A stretch of 64,000 nt of DNA, taken from assembly GCF_004103695.1 (NCBI RefSeq), contig NZ_CP035280.1, positions 2,852,001 to 2,916,000 on the forward strand, in the 5' to 3' direction. The stretch is from Clostridium sp. JN-9. GTDB taxonomy: Bacteria > Bacillota > Clostridia > Clostridiales > Clostridiaceae. Under the pieces are notes generated by a model. That model had not been told where the DNA came from, searched no databases, and worked only from the letters and a program-made list of their open reading frames with translations. Of the stretch, positions 9,401-19,461 are shown piece after piece. Within the stretch, counting starts at the first letter, position 1; each line of letters starts with the position of its first letter. Both the position numbers and the translations under genes were made by a program.

Positions 9401-9924
9401 AAATAAAATCCGTCTTTAAAGGTTTCTTTATAAAACAGCGCCGTTTCCTTGGCTTTTTCATAGTTATCATTTAGAAGATATGATTGAATTTCGCCTCCAA
9501 GACAGGCACTTAAAGCAATAATTCCACTGCTGTGCTGCTTAATGTATTCATGATCCGTCCTGGGTTTATAGTAAAATCCCTCAATAGAAGCATCAGAAAC
9601 AATCCTCATTAAATTATTATAACCAGTTTGGTTCTTCACCAAAAGTACAAGATGATGAGTTTCATTTCCTCCATCAGTGCTTTTTATAAGCCTTGATTTA
9701 GATGCTACATATACTTCACATCCAATTATTGGTTTTATACCTTTTGCCTTGGCCTCCTTATAAAATTCAACACAGCCATACATAACTCCGTGGTCAGTAA
9801 TAGCAATACTGTCCATGCCTAGTTCCACAGCTCTGTCAATTATTTGCGGTATTTTGCCGGAACCATCTAATAAAGAATAGCCTGTATGCTGATGCAGACT
9901 GACCCACTTTACCTTATTATCCAA
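6436..9924 (-). CDS. dnaE: DNA polymerase III alpha subunit
   Basis: Replicative C-family polymerase, 1162 aa, the DnaE length. An N-terminal PHP domain begins LHQHTGYSLLDG; the palm carries the catalytic aspartates in PDIDSDF (Asp399, Asp401); GPGRGSGAGS and the helix-hairpin-helix FNKSHAAAYA follow, and a C-terminal OB-fold lies near residues 1000-1070 (KKVTRKNDMMAFI). In Firmicutes DnaE works beside PolC, probably extending primers. The start is TTG with AAGGTG eight bases before it; no ATG gives a better fit. It follows the CBS-DRTGG gene by about 33 bases and is closed by a strong terminator, so it may be the last gene of the rapZ-yvcK-whiA unit. Confidence 0.96.
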   Translation of the reverse strand: MDNKVKWVSLHQHTGYSLLDGSGKIPQIIDRAVELGMDSIAITDHGVMYGCVEFYKEAKAKGIKPIIGCEVYVASKSRLIKSTDGGNETHHLVLLVKNQTGYNNLMRIVSDASIEGFYYKPRTDHEYIKQHSSGIIALSACLGGEIQSYLLNDNYEKAKETALFYKETFKDGFYLELQYHGIEEQLKVNELLIKLSREIDVPLVATNDVHYIKKEDYKAHDILLCIQTGKTVDDEDRMRYPSDEFYLKSPEEMYKTFSYIPEALENTVKIAEQCNFDYEFHVSKLPKFPLPEGTDPYEYLRSLCYKGIRERYPDVTDDLKKRLEYELNIINQMGYVDYFLIVWDFIKFAKDNGIMTGPGRGSGAGSIVAYTLGITKIDPIKYNLIFERFLNPERVSMPDIDSDFCYERRQEVIDYVVQKYGKDNVSQIITFGTMAARACIRDVGRAMSYPYAEVDRIAKMIPTMLNITIDKALEINPELKKAYDDEERTKDLIDVARSLEGLPRHTSTHAAGVVIASKPLVNYVPLQKNEDNIVTQFTMGTLEELGLLKMDFLGLRTLTVLRDAVAFIKENKGITIDLDKLDFDDKNVYKMIGEGKTVGVFQLESPGMTSFMKELKPDNLEDIIAGISLYRPGPMAEIPKYVKNKYNPEEIRYITPELEPILSVTYGCMVYQEQVMQIVRDLAGYSMGRSDLVRRAMSKKKHHVMEEERHNFIYGITDENGEVTVPGCIRNGISEDAANKIFDQMMDFASYAFNKSHAAAYAVIGFQTAYLMCYYPTEFIAAMLNSVMGDSEKVAYYIRFANECGIQVLPPDINESYAKFTVKRDKIRFGLAAVKNVGKNVIDSIVMSRQQKGKFKDLVDFCNKIDISCINKRVVESLIKAGAYDCFNVYRSRMLAVYEKVLDSISSDRKKNIKGQINLFTDFGNSAEFNSIEIKYPEIKEFDKKYILSMEKEMTGLYISGHPLEEYEDVLKRAVSTSIIDLVTTQSLEDGNTELNSRIKDGSKVIIGGIISSVSKKVTRKNDMMAFIVVEDLYSSIEVVVFPKVFERYKSLLVEDGIVLITGRVSIREEEQPKILCEEIRPLIKSNFQSIYILVEENKMVRITLEELKPLLREYKGDIPIYICTKKERKKYLIDKEFWVDGSIDILSELRKKIGDQNFKTV

Positions 9925-9957
9925 TAAAAAATCACCTTCTTCCTAAGTATGAATTAT

Positions 9958-11262
9958 TTATTTTCTAAAGACCTTAACTGACATTATTGTTTTTGCAATA
10001 GATTCCTTATTTTTGTCGTACATATTAACCTCAATTTTTGAGAAATTTCTTCCCATATCGAGGATATCGGTATAAATATCTATTACGCTGTCTATCTGCA
10101 CCGGTCTCATGAAATAGGTGGCTATACTGTCAACAGAAATATTTATATTATTTTTCTGCCTCAAAGATATAATTCCAACAGCCGAAAGCATCATGTTCAA
10201 TGAGCTCCAGGAAGCTGTCCCAATTGGATCCAGCATTTCAGGAACGATTTTACCATAAAAGTGCATTCTTCCATTATCATATTTAAAATCTAAATTTTTT
10301 AAAATTAAATCCTCAATGGTCTCTCCTGCCTGAGGCTGTTTTACAATATACTGCAGTGCCTTTATAACATCCTGTCTTGTTATAACTCCAATAAGTTTTT
10401 TGCCCTTAACTACAGGGCATAGTTCAATTCCTTCCCATCCCATAATATGAGCTGTATATGCCACTGTAGTATTTGGAGTTACTGTTATTGGGTCTTTTAT
10501 CATTATTTTTCCTATAACATCATCTAATTTAGTATTGCTTTTATTTTCCTTAAGAGTGATTATACCAACTATCTTCATATCATTGTCCACAACAGGATAT
10601 CTTTCATGCTGGGTGCTTTCCATTAGTTCTTTCCATCTTTCCACCGTATCATCAGCTTTAAGATAATATGGGTTACCTTCCATAATATCTTCAACCAGAA
10701 CTATATCCTTTTTTATAAGGCTTTCTGAAATTGCCTTATTTATCATGCTTGCAATGGTAAATGTATCATAGGAAGAAGATATTATAGGCAGGCATCTTTC
10801 GTTGGCTAAGCCTTTTATTTCATCTGAACAGCCAAATCCTCCTGTAATAAGAACTCCTGAATTATTCATAAGTGCAAGCCTTTGAGCTTCCTCCCTGTTT
10901 CCAACAATGACCAAGCATCCTGGAGTAATATACCTGACCATGGCATCAATAGTCATAGCACCTATTACAAATTTATTTAATGTTTTATGTATACCATCTT
11001 TTCCCCCAAGTAAAGTACCATCAATTATATTTATAACCTCGCCGTAGGTTAATGCCTCAATGCTTTTTTTTTCAACTTTTTCTATTCTTACTGTTCCAAT
11101 TCTTGGCATTGTTGTTACAATTCCCATGTTCTCGCTATCCTTTATGGCCCTGTAAGCTGTCCCTTCACTGACTCCCAAATCATTTGCTACACTTCTTACA
11201 GATATTTTAGTTCCTACCTCCAGTGAAAGTATATGGCTTATAATATCATCATGTTTCGACAT
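9958..11262 (-). CDS. ytoI: HTH-DRTGG-CBS-hotdog regulator, YtoI-like
   Basis: Probable nucleotide-sensing transcriptional regulator, 434 aa. Order of parts: a winged-helix/HTH N-terminus (SVRSVANDLGVSEGTAYRAI, residues about 20-45), a DRTGG domain (about 75-185), a pair of CBS domains (about 190-310) and a hotdog/thioesterase-like C-terminus (about 330-434, with SWSSLNMMLSAVG). This is the architecture of Bacillus YtoI. CBS pairs usually bind adenosyl ligands; the ligand and targets here are unknown. ATG start with AGGGGGG upstream. It starts 11 bases after whiA ends and precedes dnaE, so the genes are probably co-transcribed. Confidence 0.85.
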   Translation of the reverse strand: MSKHDDIISHILSLEVGTKISVRSVANDLGVSEGTAYRAIKDSENMGIVTTMPRIGTVRIEKVEKKSIEALTYGEVINIIDGTLLGGKDGIHKTLNKFVIGAMTIDAMVRYITPGCLVIVGNREEAQRLALMNNSGVLITGGFGCSDEIKGLANERCLPIISSSYDTFTIASMINKAISESLIKKDIVLVEDIMEGNPYYLKADDTVERWKELMESTQHERYPVVDNDMKIVGIITLKENKSNTKLDDVIGKIMIKDPITVTPNTTVAYTAHIMGWEGIELCPVVKGKKLIGVITRQDVIKALQYIVKQPQAGETIEDLILKNLDFKYDNGRMHFYGKIVPEMLDPIGTASWSSLNMMLSAVGIISLRQKNNINISVDSIATYFMRPVQIDSVIDIYTDILDMGRNFSKIEVNMYDKNKESIAKTIMSVKVFRK

Positions 11263-11272
11263 AATATCCCCC

Positions 11273-12226
11273 CTATCTGCCTTCTCTTTTTAGTTCTCCT
11301 GCTATTTTTTCAATTCTTCTAAGTCTGTGATTTACTCCGGATTTTCCTACAGCAGGTATAAGCATTTCTCCTAATTCCTTTAATGACTCATCAGGGTAAG
11401 CTAGTCTTAATTCTGCAATTTCCCTTAAATTCTTAGGAAGTCTTTTAAGTCCTATTTCCCTTTCAATGAGCTTAATGCTTTCCACCTGCCTTACTGCTGC
11501 ATTTACAGTTTTGCTTAAATTTGCAGTTTCGCAATTTACCAATCTGTTTACATTGTTTCTCATTTCCTTCATTATCCTGACATTCTCAAGCTCCAGCAAA
11601 GATGTATGAGCCCCTATTATATTTAGCAGATCAACAATTTGTTCTCCCTCTTTTATATAGACTACATAACTGCTCTTCCTTTGAATCACCTTGGAAGCCA
11701 ACCCGAAACTGTTTATAAGATTACTTAATGATGCAGCATATGTTTCATCGTGAGTAACAAATTCAAGATGATAAGTTTTCTCAGGATTGCTCACACTTCC
11801 CCCGCCTAAAAAGGCTCCCCTTATATATAATCTTTTACATTTCTCATTTTTTACAATTTTATCTGAAATGCTGTAATCAATGGCTATGAAGCTATCATCT
11901 TCTTTAAGTACTCCAACCTGCATCAATAATTGCTTTACGCCGGCTTCTTCATTGATTAGTATAAGGTAAACGTTGTTTTTCTTTAAAGAATTGCTTTTTT
12001 TAACAAGTATCTTTGAGTGTATATTAAATTTTTCTTTTAATAATTTGAAAACAAGTCTGGCTATGGCAGGGTTCTCTGTTGTTACTCTAAAGCCTATATG
12101 TCTGTTTGTACCAAGTGTTAATGTGCCGCTTACTTTCATAATTGCCGAAAGCAATGCTATAGCTTCATCTTTTTCTAATTCAGTATATCTGCAGATTTCA
12201 TTTTTTACCTTTAATGAAAATGACAT
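11273..12226 (-). CDS. whiA: Sporulation/division regulator WhiA
   Basis: 317-aa DNA-binding protein with a degenerate LAGLIDADG homing-endonuclease fold at the N-terminus (SLKVKNEICRY, IRGAFLGGGSVSNPEKTYHLE) and a C-terminal HTH (LRLAYPDESLKELGEML, GVNHRLRRIEKI). In actinomycetes it controls sporulation; in Bacillus it binds the nucleoid and influences division. It follows yvcK with only two bases between, in the universal rapZ-yvcK-whiA order. Confidence 0.95.
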   Translation of the reverse strand: MSFSLKVKNEICRYTELEKDEAIALLSAIMKVSGTLTLGTNRHIGFRVTTENPAIARLVFKLLKEKFNIHSKILVKKSNSLKKNNVYLILINEEAGVKQLLMQVGVLKEDDSFIAIDYSISDKIVKNEKCKRLYIRGAFLGGGSVSNPEKTYHLEFVTHDETYAASLSNLINSFGLASKVIQRKSSYVVYIKEGEQIVDLLNIIGAHTSLLELENVRIMKEMRNNVNRLVNCETANLSKTVNAAVRQVESIKLIEREIGLKRLPKNLREIAELRLAYPDESLKELGEMLIPAVGKSGVNHRLRRIEKIAGELKREGR

Positions 12227-12228
12227 AT

Positions 12229-13566
12229 TTATTGCTCCCTATTTTTTTTCTTTTCTTTTAAACGTTCTGATAAGTAGAAATACTCAATGATTTTCTTTTT
12301 ATCATAAAGAAGCTTTTTCTCCATTATTGTCTCTATGAGCACAGAAGAAAGTTTTTCTGCGTTATGCCTTACAAGACCATTAGTAACTTTTATAAAATCA
12401 CCTTTTAATATTTCAATTCCCTTATCTTTAATTTTATCTTCTCCTATAGAAACCATACAGGAACCTTCATCCTTATATTTTTTCTCAAGTTCCTTATCCA
12501 TCTTTCCTACATTAACAGCTACACAGTCAACTATATCACCTGCATGCTTCACAATAGCATTAATATGATCTGCAACAGTATAATTATCACTTTCACCAGG
12601 CTGTGTCATAATGTTAGCTACATAAATAACAATTGCCTTAGTCTTTTTTAGTGCACTGGCTATATCTTTAACTAAAAGGTTTGGAATAACACTTGTATAT
12701 ATACTTCCAGGGCCGAGAATTACTGCATCTGCTTCCATAATTGCATCTACTGATTCCTTAAGAGCCTTTGCATCACCAGGATCTATAAAGACTCTGTCTA
12801 TTGGACTGTCTTGCTTTAATGCCTCTTCCGGTATATTGGACTCTCCTTCCACAACATTTCCATTTTTCAGCCTGGCTTTTAAAATCACATTGTCCAGTGT
12901 AACAGGAATGACTTTACCGGTTACAGCCAGTACAGAGCTCATTTTTTGCACTGCTTCCTCAAAATTATTTGATATACCATCCATTGCAGCTAAAAAAAGA
13001 TTTCCAAAACTTTGATTCTTAAGCCTGCCGTCTTTAAATCTGTATTGCAGGAGCTCTTCCATCAATGGCTCAGTATCTGACAATGCCATTATACAGTTTC
13101 TTATATCTCCAGGAGGAAGAATTCCCAAATCCTCTCTTAAATCACCTGATCCACCGCCATCATCAGCTACAGTAACAACAGCTGTAATATTAGATGTATA
13201 GTATTTAAGTCCTCTAAGCATTGTAGAAAGGCCTGTTCCTCCGCCTATAGTAACAATCTTTGGTCCCTTAACCAATAATCTTTTTTCATAAATAAGGTTT
13301 TCCAATCTCTTTGAATCTAATGATATGGACAGATAACCTCTATTAATCAATGCTATTATAGATCTCATACCTTTTGTAACTGAAACATAAAGTACAAATA
13401 TACCTGAAAAAACCAGGAATATATAAAATGCTATATAATACGGGCTATAGATTCTATGCCTGACAAATTCCAACATACCAAAAACTATAAGCAATATACC
13501 CATTGTGCCAAGCAATATCCATCTTTTCACCTTTATTCCGGGTCTCAGCCAATCCACTATCTTCAT
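12229..13566 (-). CDS. yvcK: Gluconeogenesis factor YvcK/MgfK
   Basis: 445-aa protein of the CofD/YvcK fold that binds UDP-sugars and supports cell shape on gluconeogenic carbon. Two N-terminal membrane helices (about 17-32 and 39-62) precede the domain, as in many clostridial orthologues. The nucleotide-binding start is [16 protein letters not shown], followed by [13 protein letters not shown] and PGDIRNC. ATG start with GAGGTG upstream. It overlaps rapZ by four bases, so translation is likely coupled. Confidence 0.95.
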   Translation of the reverse strand: MKIVDWLRPGIKVKRWILLGTMGILLIVFGMLEFVRHRIYSPYYIAFYIFLVFSGIFVLYVSVTKGMRSIIALINRGYLSISLDSKRLENLIYEKRLLVKGPKIVTIGGGTGLSTMLRGLKYYTSNITAVVTVADDGGGSGDLREDLGILPPGDIRNCIMALSDTEPLMEELLQYRFKDGRLKNQSFGNLFLAAMDGISNNFEEAVQKMSSVLAVTGKVIPVTLDNVILKARLKNGNVVEGESNIPEEALKQDSPIDRVFIDPGDAKALKESVDAIMEADAVILGPGSIYTSVIPNLLVKDIASALKKTKAIVIYVANIMTQPGESDNYTVADHINAIVKHAGDIVDCVAVNVGKMDKELEKKYKDEGSCMVSIGEDKIKDKGIEILKGDFIKVTNGLVRHNAEKLSSVLIETIMEKKLLYDKKKIIEYFYLSERLKEKKKNREQ

Positions 13567-14447
13567 AGTTTTTTATCACCTCTATGAACATCCTCATTGA
13601 TATCTCTATGTTCAATATTGACCTTATAATTTTTGTCTTTTAATTTTTCATAGATTACATTGGCTATTGTAACAGATCTGTGTCTTCCCCCTGTGCAGCC
13701 TATAGAAACAATGAGTTGTCTTTTCCCTTCATTTAAATAATTTGGTATTAAAAATTCCAGCATATCTTCAAGTTTATCAATAAATACATTGGTCTCTTTA
13801 AAATTCATAACATAATCCCTAACAGGCTTATCGTTTCCTGAATAATTCTTTAATTCCGGGATATAAAATGGATTTGTTATAAATCTTACATCAAAAACTA
13901 AATCCGAATCAACAGGGATACCATATTTGAAACCAAATGAAACAACTGTTATTATAAGCTGATTCTCAATCTGTCCTTCTTCTGCGTAGACCTTACTTAT
14001 TTCTTCCCTCAGCTCTCTTGGGGACAATTTAGATGTATCAATAATATTATCAGCCCTATCCTTTATTTCCCTGAGTTTATTTCTTTCCAGCTGTATACCT
14101 CTCAGCACTCTGCCGTCAGGTGCCAGGGGATGTTTCCTCCTGGATTCTTTAAATCTCTTAATAAGCACCTCATCAGCAGCATCAAGGAATAATATTTCAT
14201 ATTTATAGTTCTCTTTCTCTAAATATTTTAAGGTTTCAAACAGATCATTGAAAAATTCTCCACCTCTGATATCTATAACTAATGCTATTTTATCTATTCT
14301 TCCATCCGTTTGGAAACAAGCTTCCGCAAACTTAGGAATTAATGTAGGAGGCAGGTTATCAACACAAAAATATCCTAAATCTTCTAAACTTCTTATTGCC
14401 TGAGTCTTTCCCGCTCCTGAAAGACCTGTTACTATAACAAATCTCAT
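13563..14447 (-). CDS. rapZ: RNase adapter / nucleotide-binding protein RapZ (YvcJ)
   Basis: 294-aa P-loop protein. The Walker A GLSGAGKT is at residues 8-15, [13 protein letters not shown] follows, and the C-terminal domain has [12 protein letters not shown]. In Gammaproteobacteria RapZ controls glucosamine-6-phosphate synthase through small RNAs; in Bacillus YvcJ hydrolyses GTP and affects competence. Its role here is presumed by family. It is first of the rapZ-yvcK-whiA run and has AGGAGG before its ATG. A TATAAT on the minus strand near 14518 is a plausible -10. Confidence 0.94.
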   Translation of the reverse strand: MRFVIVTGLSGAGKTQAIRSLEDLGYFCVDNLPPTLIPKFAEACFQTDGRIDKIALVIDIRGGEFFNDLFETLKYLEKENYKYEILFLDAADEVLIKRFKESRRKHPLAPDGRVLRGIQLERNKLREIKDRADNIIDTSKLSPRELREEISKVYAEEGQIENQLIITVVSFGFKYGIPVDSDLVFDVRFITNPFYIPELKNYSGNDKPVRDYVMNFKETNVFIDKLEDMLEFLIPNYLNEGKRQLIVSIGCTGGRHRSVTIANVIYEKLKDKNYKVNIEHRDINEDVHRGDKKL

Positions 14448-14566
14448 ATTAAATCCTCCTATATCATATTTTCAAATGTAAAAACACAATGTGTATTAGT
14501 ACAGTTTTATATTTAACATTATAACACATAGAAAATCAATATTAAATAAAGCTGATCAGAAAGCAA

Positions 14567-14599
14567 AAGATCCTCCTTAGTGGCACCAAAGAGAATCTT
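14567..14599 (-). terminator. Hairpin at the end of hisC
   Basis: On the minus strand AAGATTCTC pairs with GAGGATCTT (one G-T) around a 15-base loop, followed by TT-GCTTT. The T-run is interrupted, so it is a moderate terminator between hisC and rapZ. Confidence 0.5.
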
Positions 14600-14611
14600 A
14601 ACTTTAAATAT

Positions 14612-15700
14612 TTAACATAAAACTTTTGTTAAAGCACTAATAAATTTTTCATTTTGCTCCTGTGTTCCAATTGTTACTCTAAGCCATCCTTTCATGCCCA
14701 GTAAATAGCCTGGTCTTATGATAATACCTAATTTCAACAGCTCCTGAAAAACAGTTTCATCATCTGTTTTTACATTTACCATTATAAAATTAGTATTGGT
14801 TTTTATATATGGCAGATTAAGTTTATCAAATTCAGCATATAAATAATCTCTTCCATTTATATTGGTATCGTGAACTAATTTTATAAAATCCTTGTCCTTT
14901 AGTGCAGCAAATGCAGCCTTTTGCGCAAATAAGCTTACATCAAAGGGTCCAATTACTGAATTTAAGTACTTAACCAACTCTTCATTTGCAATTCCATAGC
15001 CTACCCTTAAGCCGGCAAGTCCATAAGCTTTGGAAAATGTCCTAAGAATTATCACATTAGGATGATTTCTCATTAACTTTATGGAATCAGGAAATTCCGG
15101 GTTTGTTACATATTCTATATATGCTTCATCCATAATAACCATTACATTTTCTGGTATACGGCTGAAAACCCTATCCAAGTCACTGGCTGTAAATATTGTC
15201 CCTGTTGGGTTATTGGGATTACAAAGCCATATAATCTTTGTTTTATCAGTAATACAATTTACCATGGCATCAATATCCAATGCATTATCCTTCATGGGAA
15301 CAAAAATGCTCCTGCCTCCCATAAGCTTTACTGCTGAGTCATATCTTGCAAATGTGACTTCAGCCATTATTGCTTCATCTCCCTCATTCAAAAAGGCAGA
15401 TGCTAAAACTTTTATTAAAGCATCAGATCCAGTGCTGCAAAATATGTTCCCAGCATTAACATTAAGTACACTGGCAAGCTCACTTTTCAGCTCATAATTG
15501 GATGCATCAGGGTACATTTGTGTTTCATTAACCAAATCCATAAGCACCTTTTTCACACTTGGTGAACATCCCAATGGATTTTCGTTAGATGCAAGCTTTA
15601 TTACCTGTTTAAGTCCCAGTTCTCTTTTTACCTCACTGATTGGTTTTCCTGCTTTATAGGCAGGTAAGTTTAATATTTCCTTTCTTAAACAATAACCCAT
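14612..15700 (-). CDS. hisC: Histidinol-phosphate aminotransferase
   Basis: PLP-dependent class I/II aminotransferase that makes histidinol phosphate in histidine biosynthesis; 362 aa. IKLASNENPLGCSP and FSKAYGLAGLRVGYG (with the PLP lysine) are family hallmarks, and RVTIGTQEQNEKF ends it. No other his genes are nearby, and some HisC paralogues act on other imidazole or aromatic substrates. The ATG has no ribosome site directly before it; a GGGGGG run lies 34 bases upstream with a 25-base inverted repeat in between, so folding would bring the two together. Confidence 0.9.
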   Translation of the reverse strand: MGYCLRKEILNLPAYKAGKPISEVKRELGLKQVIKLASNENPLGCSPSVKKVLMDLVNETQMYPDASNYELKSELASVLNVNAGNIFCSTGSDALIKVLASAFLNEGDEAIMAEVTFARYDSAVKLMGGRSIFVPMKDNALDIDAMVNCITDKTKIIWLCNPNNPTGTIFTASDLDRVFSRIPENVMVIMDEAYIEYVTNPEFPDSIKLMRNHPNVIILRTFSKAYGLAGLRVGYGIANEELVKYLNSVIGPFDVSLFAQKAAFAALKDKDFIKLVHDTNINGRDYLYAEFDKLNLPYIKTNTNFIMVNVKTDDETVFQELLKLGIIIRPGYLLGMKGWLRVTIGTQEQNEKFISALTKVLC

Positions 15701-15707
15701 GATTATT

Positions 15708-15740
15708 ACTACTTTATTTTAAATAAAGTAGTTTCCCCCC
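15708..15740 (-). promoter_or_regulatory. Hairpin between ribosome-binding site and hisC start
   Basis: On the minus strand GGGGGG (15740-15735) is followed by AA, then an inverted repeat with arms ACTACTTTATTT and AAATAAAGTAGT (15732-15708), then seven bases and the ATG. Linear spacing is far too long, but with the stem formed the gap is nine bases, an ideal distance. It may be a structure-bridged ribosome site or a translational switch. Confidence 0.6.
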
Positions 15741-15754
15741 TTCACATATTAATT

Positions 15755-15823
15755 TTAGAGAATTAAATTTATATATTTATATATATACTTTGAATTAAAT
15801 CTGCAAAGTATATAATTCTCTAA
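15755..15823 (-). other. Nested inverted repeat between murB and hisC
   Basis: Outer arms TTAGAGAATTA and TAATTCTCTAA (15755-15765, 15813-15823) enclose inner arms ATATACTTTG and CAAAGTATAT. It is not followed by a T-run on either strand. It could end the murB message or belong to the hisC leader. Confidence 0.45.
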
Positions 15824-15858
15824 CTATATAATTTCATTTAACAGCACAAAAGCAGATG

Positions 15859-16770
15859 TTATTCCCCAATAATTCTTACTTCAGTCTGAAGTTCAACATT
15901 AAACTTTTCTTTAACGGTTTTCTGCACGTAGGCTATTAAATCCAAAATGTCCTTAGCAGTAGCTTCTCCTTTATTTATAATAAATCCAGAATGCTTTGAA
16001 GACACCTGAGCACCTCCAATTGAAACGCCCTTTAATCCACTGTCCTCTACAAGCTTACCAGTATAATATCCCTCTGGTCTTTTAAATGTACTTCCTGCAG
16101 ATGGATACTCAAGAGGCTGCCTTTCACGCCTTCTTCTATTTAAATCATTAACTCTTTTTTCAATATCATCATGATTCCCATTTTTCAATTTAAATACTGC
16201 CTGAAGCACAGTATACTTGTACTTCTGAATAGCACTTATCCTGTATCCAAGTTCCAGCTCATGGTATCCTAAAGTCCTCATTTCACAATTCTCATCTAAT
16301 ATTAAAGCACTTTCGATAATATGGCATATTTCTCCGCCATATGCACCTGCATTCATAGTAACTGCTCCGCCTACACTGCCTGGTATGCCACAGGCAAATT
16401 CTATACCTGTAAGGCTTTCTTCCACAGCTCTTTTTGAAACATCCTTTAGCTCAGCACCGCTTTGTACTATTATTTTTTCACCTTCAACGGTAATATCATT
16501 TAATTTGGCGAGTTTTATTACAACTCCCCTGATCCCGCCATCCTTAACCAGAAGATTAGATCCATTGCCGATTATATAAAAATCAGTATTATTTTTTATA
16601 CATAATTTTATTGCCCTTTGAACCTGTTCATAGTTTTCAGGAGTAACTAAAATATCAGCAGGTCCTCCTACTTTAAATGATGTATGATTTTTCATTGGTT
16701 CATTTATAAAAATATTACTTTCATCAATAAATTCGCAGAATTTATTATATAAATTATTGTCATGATTCAT
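15859..16770 (-). CDS. murB: UDP-N-acetylenolpyruvoylglucosamine reductase
   Basis: FAD/NADPH enzyme that reduces the enolpyruvyl group to give UDP-MurNAc in peptidoglycan synthesis; cytosolic, 303 aa, the short type IIa form. [13 protein letters not shown], the FAD-binding [28 protein letters not shown], the serine motif [11 protein letters not shown] and the catalytic glutamate near the end (LQTEVRI) are present. ATG start with AAGGAGA upstream. It follows the PHP gene by 56 bases. Confidence 0.96.
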   Translation of the reverse strand: MNHDNNLYNKFCEFIDESNIFINEPMKNHTSFKVGGPADILVTPENYEQVQRAIKLCIKNNTDFYIIGNGSNLLVKDGGIRGVVIKLAKLNDITVEGEKIIVQSGAELKDVSKRAVEESLTGIEFACGIPGSVGGAVTMNAGAYGGEICHIIESALILDENCEMRTLGYHELELGYRISAIQKYKYTVLQAVFKLKNGNHDDIEKRVNDLNRRRRERQPLEYPSAGSTFKRPEGYYTGKLVEDSGLKGVSIGGAQVSSKHSGFIINKGEATAKDILDLIAYVQKTVKEKFNVELQTEVRIIGE

Positions 16771-16826
16771 AAAAACATTCTCCTTGAAATACTAAAGATA
16801 TAAATAGTATAATGTATGTATTTTGG

Positions 16827-17558
16827 TTAATCAAGTTCTAAGTCTTTAAGCTTACCCTTTTTTTTCAAGTAACTAATTAATTTAAGCTCATCAGTATTCA
16901 TAATTAAATCTTCAGATATATTCAGCTTATTTATGAGGCTTTCTGCCTTTTGAAATCTGCCAATCTGAAAACAGGTATGAGCATCACTTCCAAGTATGAG
17001 TTTAACTCCATTTTCCTTGCAGAGCTTTGCAATTTTATAGCAGTTTTCTTCACTTCCAGCCCTTGATCCGAAAGAACCGTTATTTATTTCTATTAAAATA
17101 TTTTTATCTTTTGCTTTTTTTACTACCTTCTCTTCCCATATAGGAAAGATGGGATTACCTGAATGGCCTATTATATCTATATACGGATTATCCATTACAT
17201 TAAGCAGGGCCTCAGTGTTCTCATCCCTGCTGCCAGGCTTAATGCACACATCATAAAGACTAGCTATAATTATATCCAGATTCCTGCATATTAATTCAGG
17301 TATATCAATATTTCCTTTATAGTCAGTGATATTAGCCTCGCAGCCCCTAAGCAAAGTTACATTATCAATTTTCCTTGGCCAGGCCTTCATATTGGAAAAA
17401 TAAAACAAGTGGGGTCCTCCCGGCATATTGGGGCCATGATCTGTTGTTCCTAATAATTTAATTCCCTGTTTTGAAGCTTCTTTTACATTCTCTAATAGTG
17501 TGGTATATGCATGACCGCTTACAATTGTATGTGTATGTGTATCAACTACATACTTCAT
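16827..17558 (-). CDS. PHP-domain phosphatase, YcdX-like
   Basis: 243-aa stand-alone PHP hydrolase with the metal motifs [26 protein letters not shown] and GSDAHTC. The YcdX family are trinuclear zinc phosphatases whose physiological substrate is not settled. The start used is the internal ATG ([11 protein letters not shown]) because GGAGAG lies nine bases before it; the ATG five codons upstream overlaps that site. It is 23 bases downstream of uvrC and probably in the same transcript. Confidence 0.88.
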   Translation of the reverse strand: MKYVVDTHTHTIVSGHAYTTLLENVKEASKQGIKLLGTTDHGPNMPGGPHLFYFSNMKAWPRKIDNVTLLRGCEANITDYKGNIDIPELICRNLDIIIASLYDVCIKPGSRDENTEALLNVMDNPYIDIIGHSGNPIFPIWEEKVVKKAKDKNILIEINNGSFGSRAGSEENCYKIAKLCKENGVKLILGSDAHTCFQIGRFQKAESLINKLNISEDLIMNTDELKLISYLKKKGKLKDLELD

Positions 17559-17581
17559 TTTATCACTCTCCATATCAAATG

Positions 17582-19447
17582 TTACTTATTTGCTTTAAAA
17601 TAATTTATTATACTGTTTGCAGCTTTTTCATCAATAGACTCCGTACTTATTAATTCTTCAAAACTTGCTGCCTTAATTTTATCTATACTTCCAAATTTTC
17701 TTAAAAGTTCTTTTCTTCTTTTATCACCTATGTTAGGTATATCCTCAAGTATTGAATGAAGTACTCTTCTGTCCCTTAAGCTTCTATGATATGTAATTGC
17801 AAACCTGTGTACTTCATCCTGAATTCTTGTTATCAGCTTCATTACATTAGAATGAGAATTTATGGGCTGCTCCTGATTATTAAAAATAAGGCCTCTGGTT
17901 TTATGTTTATCGTCCTTTACCATTCCACATACAGGTATATCAATATTAAATTCCTGCAGTACTTCCAAGGCAACATTTACCTGGCCCCTGCCTCCATCCA
18001 TCATGATTAGATCAGGGAATACGCAGAACTTTCCGTTACTTAATGAAAGATTTCTTTCCTGTATGGACTTAATTTCATTAAGTCCATGCTGAAATCTTCT
18101 CCTGAGAATTTCCCTAAGGCTTTCATAATCATTGGCCCCTTTTACTGTATTTATCTTAAATCTTCTGTAATCACTGTTTTTAGGCCTTCCATCTTCAAAT
18201 ACAACCATTGATCCAACAGAATCAACTCCCTGAATATTTGAAATATCATAGGACTCAATTCTCTTTGGAAGTTCATTCAGATTCAATATTGCAGTAAGTT
18301 CCTGCAGCGCTGTCTTATTAATTTCACTATCCTGGAGATATTTTATTTTAAAGTTTTCCAATGTTATTTTAGCATTTTTATATACCAGATCCAAAGTGGA
18401 TTTTTTTTCACCCTTTTGTGGAATCTTTAAGTAAACTTTACTTCCTCTTCTTAAAGTAAGCCATTGCTCTAATAGTTCTGCCTCATCTGTCTCAGGTACA
18501 TAAATATTTTTAGGTATAAATGCTGTTCCCCCATAAAAGCTTTTAATAAAATTAGAAATAACTTCACTTACATCTGTTCCAAGTGTATTTTCAATAATAA
18601 AATGCTCTCTTCCGGTTATTTTACCATCTCTCAGGAAAAACACCTGTACGCAGCTATCCTTTTCATCACTATATACACCTAAGAAATCCTCATTTTCAAA
18701 ATTACCTGTAATGATTTTTTGTTTTTCAGTTATTTTATCTATTGCATAAATTTTATCTCTCAAAGCTGCTGCCTTTTCGAATTCAAGATTTTCTGAGGCT
18801 TTATTCATATCATTTTTTAATCTGGTTACAATTTCCTTATCTTTCCCGTTTAAAAGATCCATAACATCCTGCACAATTTTATTATAATCCTTTTTATTTA
18901 TATATGCACTACATGGCGCCTTACAGAGACCAATATGATAATACAGGCATGGTCTTGTTTTAGGTCCTTTTTCCGTAATATACCTTTTGCAGTTTCTTAG
19001 CGGAAATGTTTTCCGCACCAATTCAATAGTTTCATTTACTGCTGACACATCTGGGTAAGGGCCAAAATATTTAGCTCCATCCTTAGCCATCATTCTCGTA
19101 ACAAATATCCTTGGGAAATCCTCGTTAATTGTGATCTTTATGAATGGATAATGTTTGTCATCCTTTAGCAGGATATTATATCTTGGAGTATATTTTTTTA
19201 TTAAATTGCATTCAAGTATAAGTGCTTCCATCTCTGAATCTGTTACTATATATTCAAATTCAGCAATATTGCTCACCATTGCCTTAACCTTTTCTGTATG
19301 GCTTGAAGAGTTTTGGAAGTATTGCCTTACCCTGTTTTTAAGTATCTTGGCTTTTCCTACATATATTACCTCACTAAGTGAGTTCCTCATTATATAAACG
19401 CCTGGTTTTTCAGGCAGATTTTTTAAGTGATATTCCAAATCAAACAT
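17582..19447 (-). CDS. uvrC: Excinuclease ABC subunit C
   Basis: Makes both incisions in nucleotide excision repair with UvrA and UvrB. 621 aa. The GIY-YIG nuclease is at the N-terminus ([17 protein letters not shown]), the UVR domain is near residues 200-235 ([15 protein letters not shown]), the RNase H-like nuclease carries [20 protein letters not shown], and a helix-hairpin-helix ends it ([16 protein letters not shown]). The start is the ATG with AGGAGA six bases before it; a TTG six codons upstream overlaps the previous stop. It sits directly behind the YdjM-like gene, whose promoter region carries a LexA-box-like sequence. Confidence 0.96.
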   Translation of the reverse strand: MFDLEYHLKNLPEKPGVYIMRNSLSEVIYVGKAKILKNRVRQYFQNSSSHTEKVKAMVSNIAEFEYIVTDSEMEALILECNLIKKYTPRYNILLKDDKHYPFIKITINEDFPRIFVTRMMAKDGAKYFGPYPDVSAVNETIELVRKTFPLRNCKRYITEKGPKTRPCLYYHIGLCKAPCSAYINKKDYNKIVQDVMDLLNGKDKEIVTRLKNDMNKASENLEFEKAAALRDKIYAIDKITEKQKIITGNFENEDFLGVYSDEKDSCVQVFFLRDGKITGREHFIIENTLGTDVSEVISNFIKSFYGGTAFIPKNIYVPETDEAELLEQWLTLRRGSKVYLKIPQKGEKKSTLDLVYKNAKITLENFKIKYLQDSEINKTALQELTAILNLNELPKRIESYDISNIQGVDSVGSMVVFEDGRPKNSDYRRFKINTVKGANDYESLREILRRRFQHGLNEIKSIQERNLSLSNGKFCVFPDLIMMDGGRGQVNVALEVLQEFNIDIPVCGMVKDDKHKTRGLIFNNQEQPINSHSNVMKLITRIQDEVHRFAITYHRSLRDRRVLHSILEDIPNIGDKRRKELLRKFGSIDKIKAASFEELISTESIDEKAANSIINYFKANK

Positions 19448-19461
19448 TAAAATTCTCCTAT

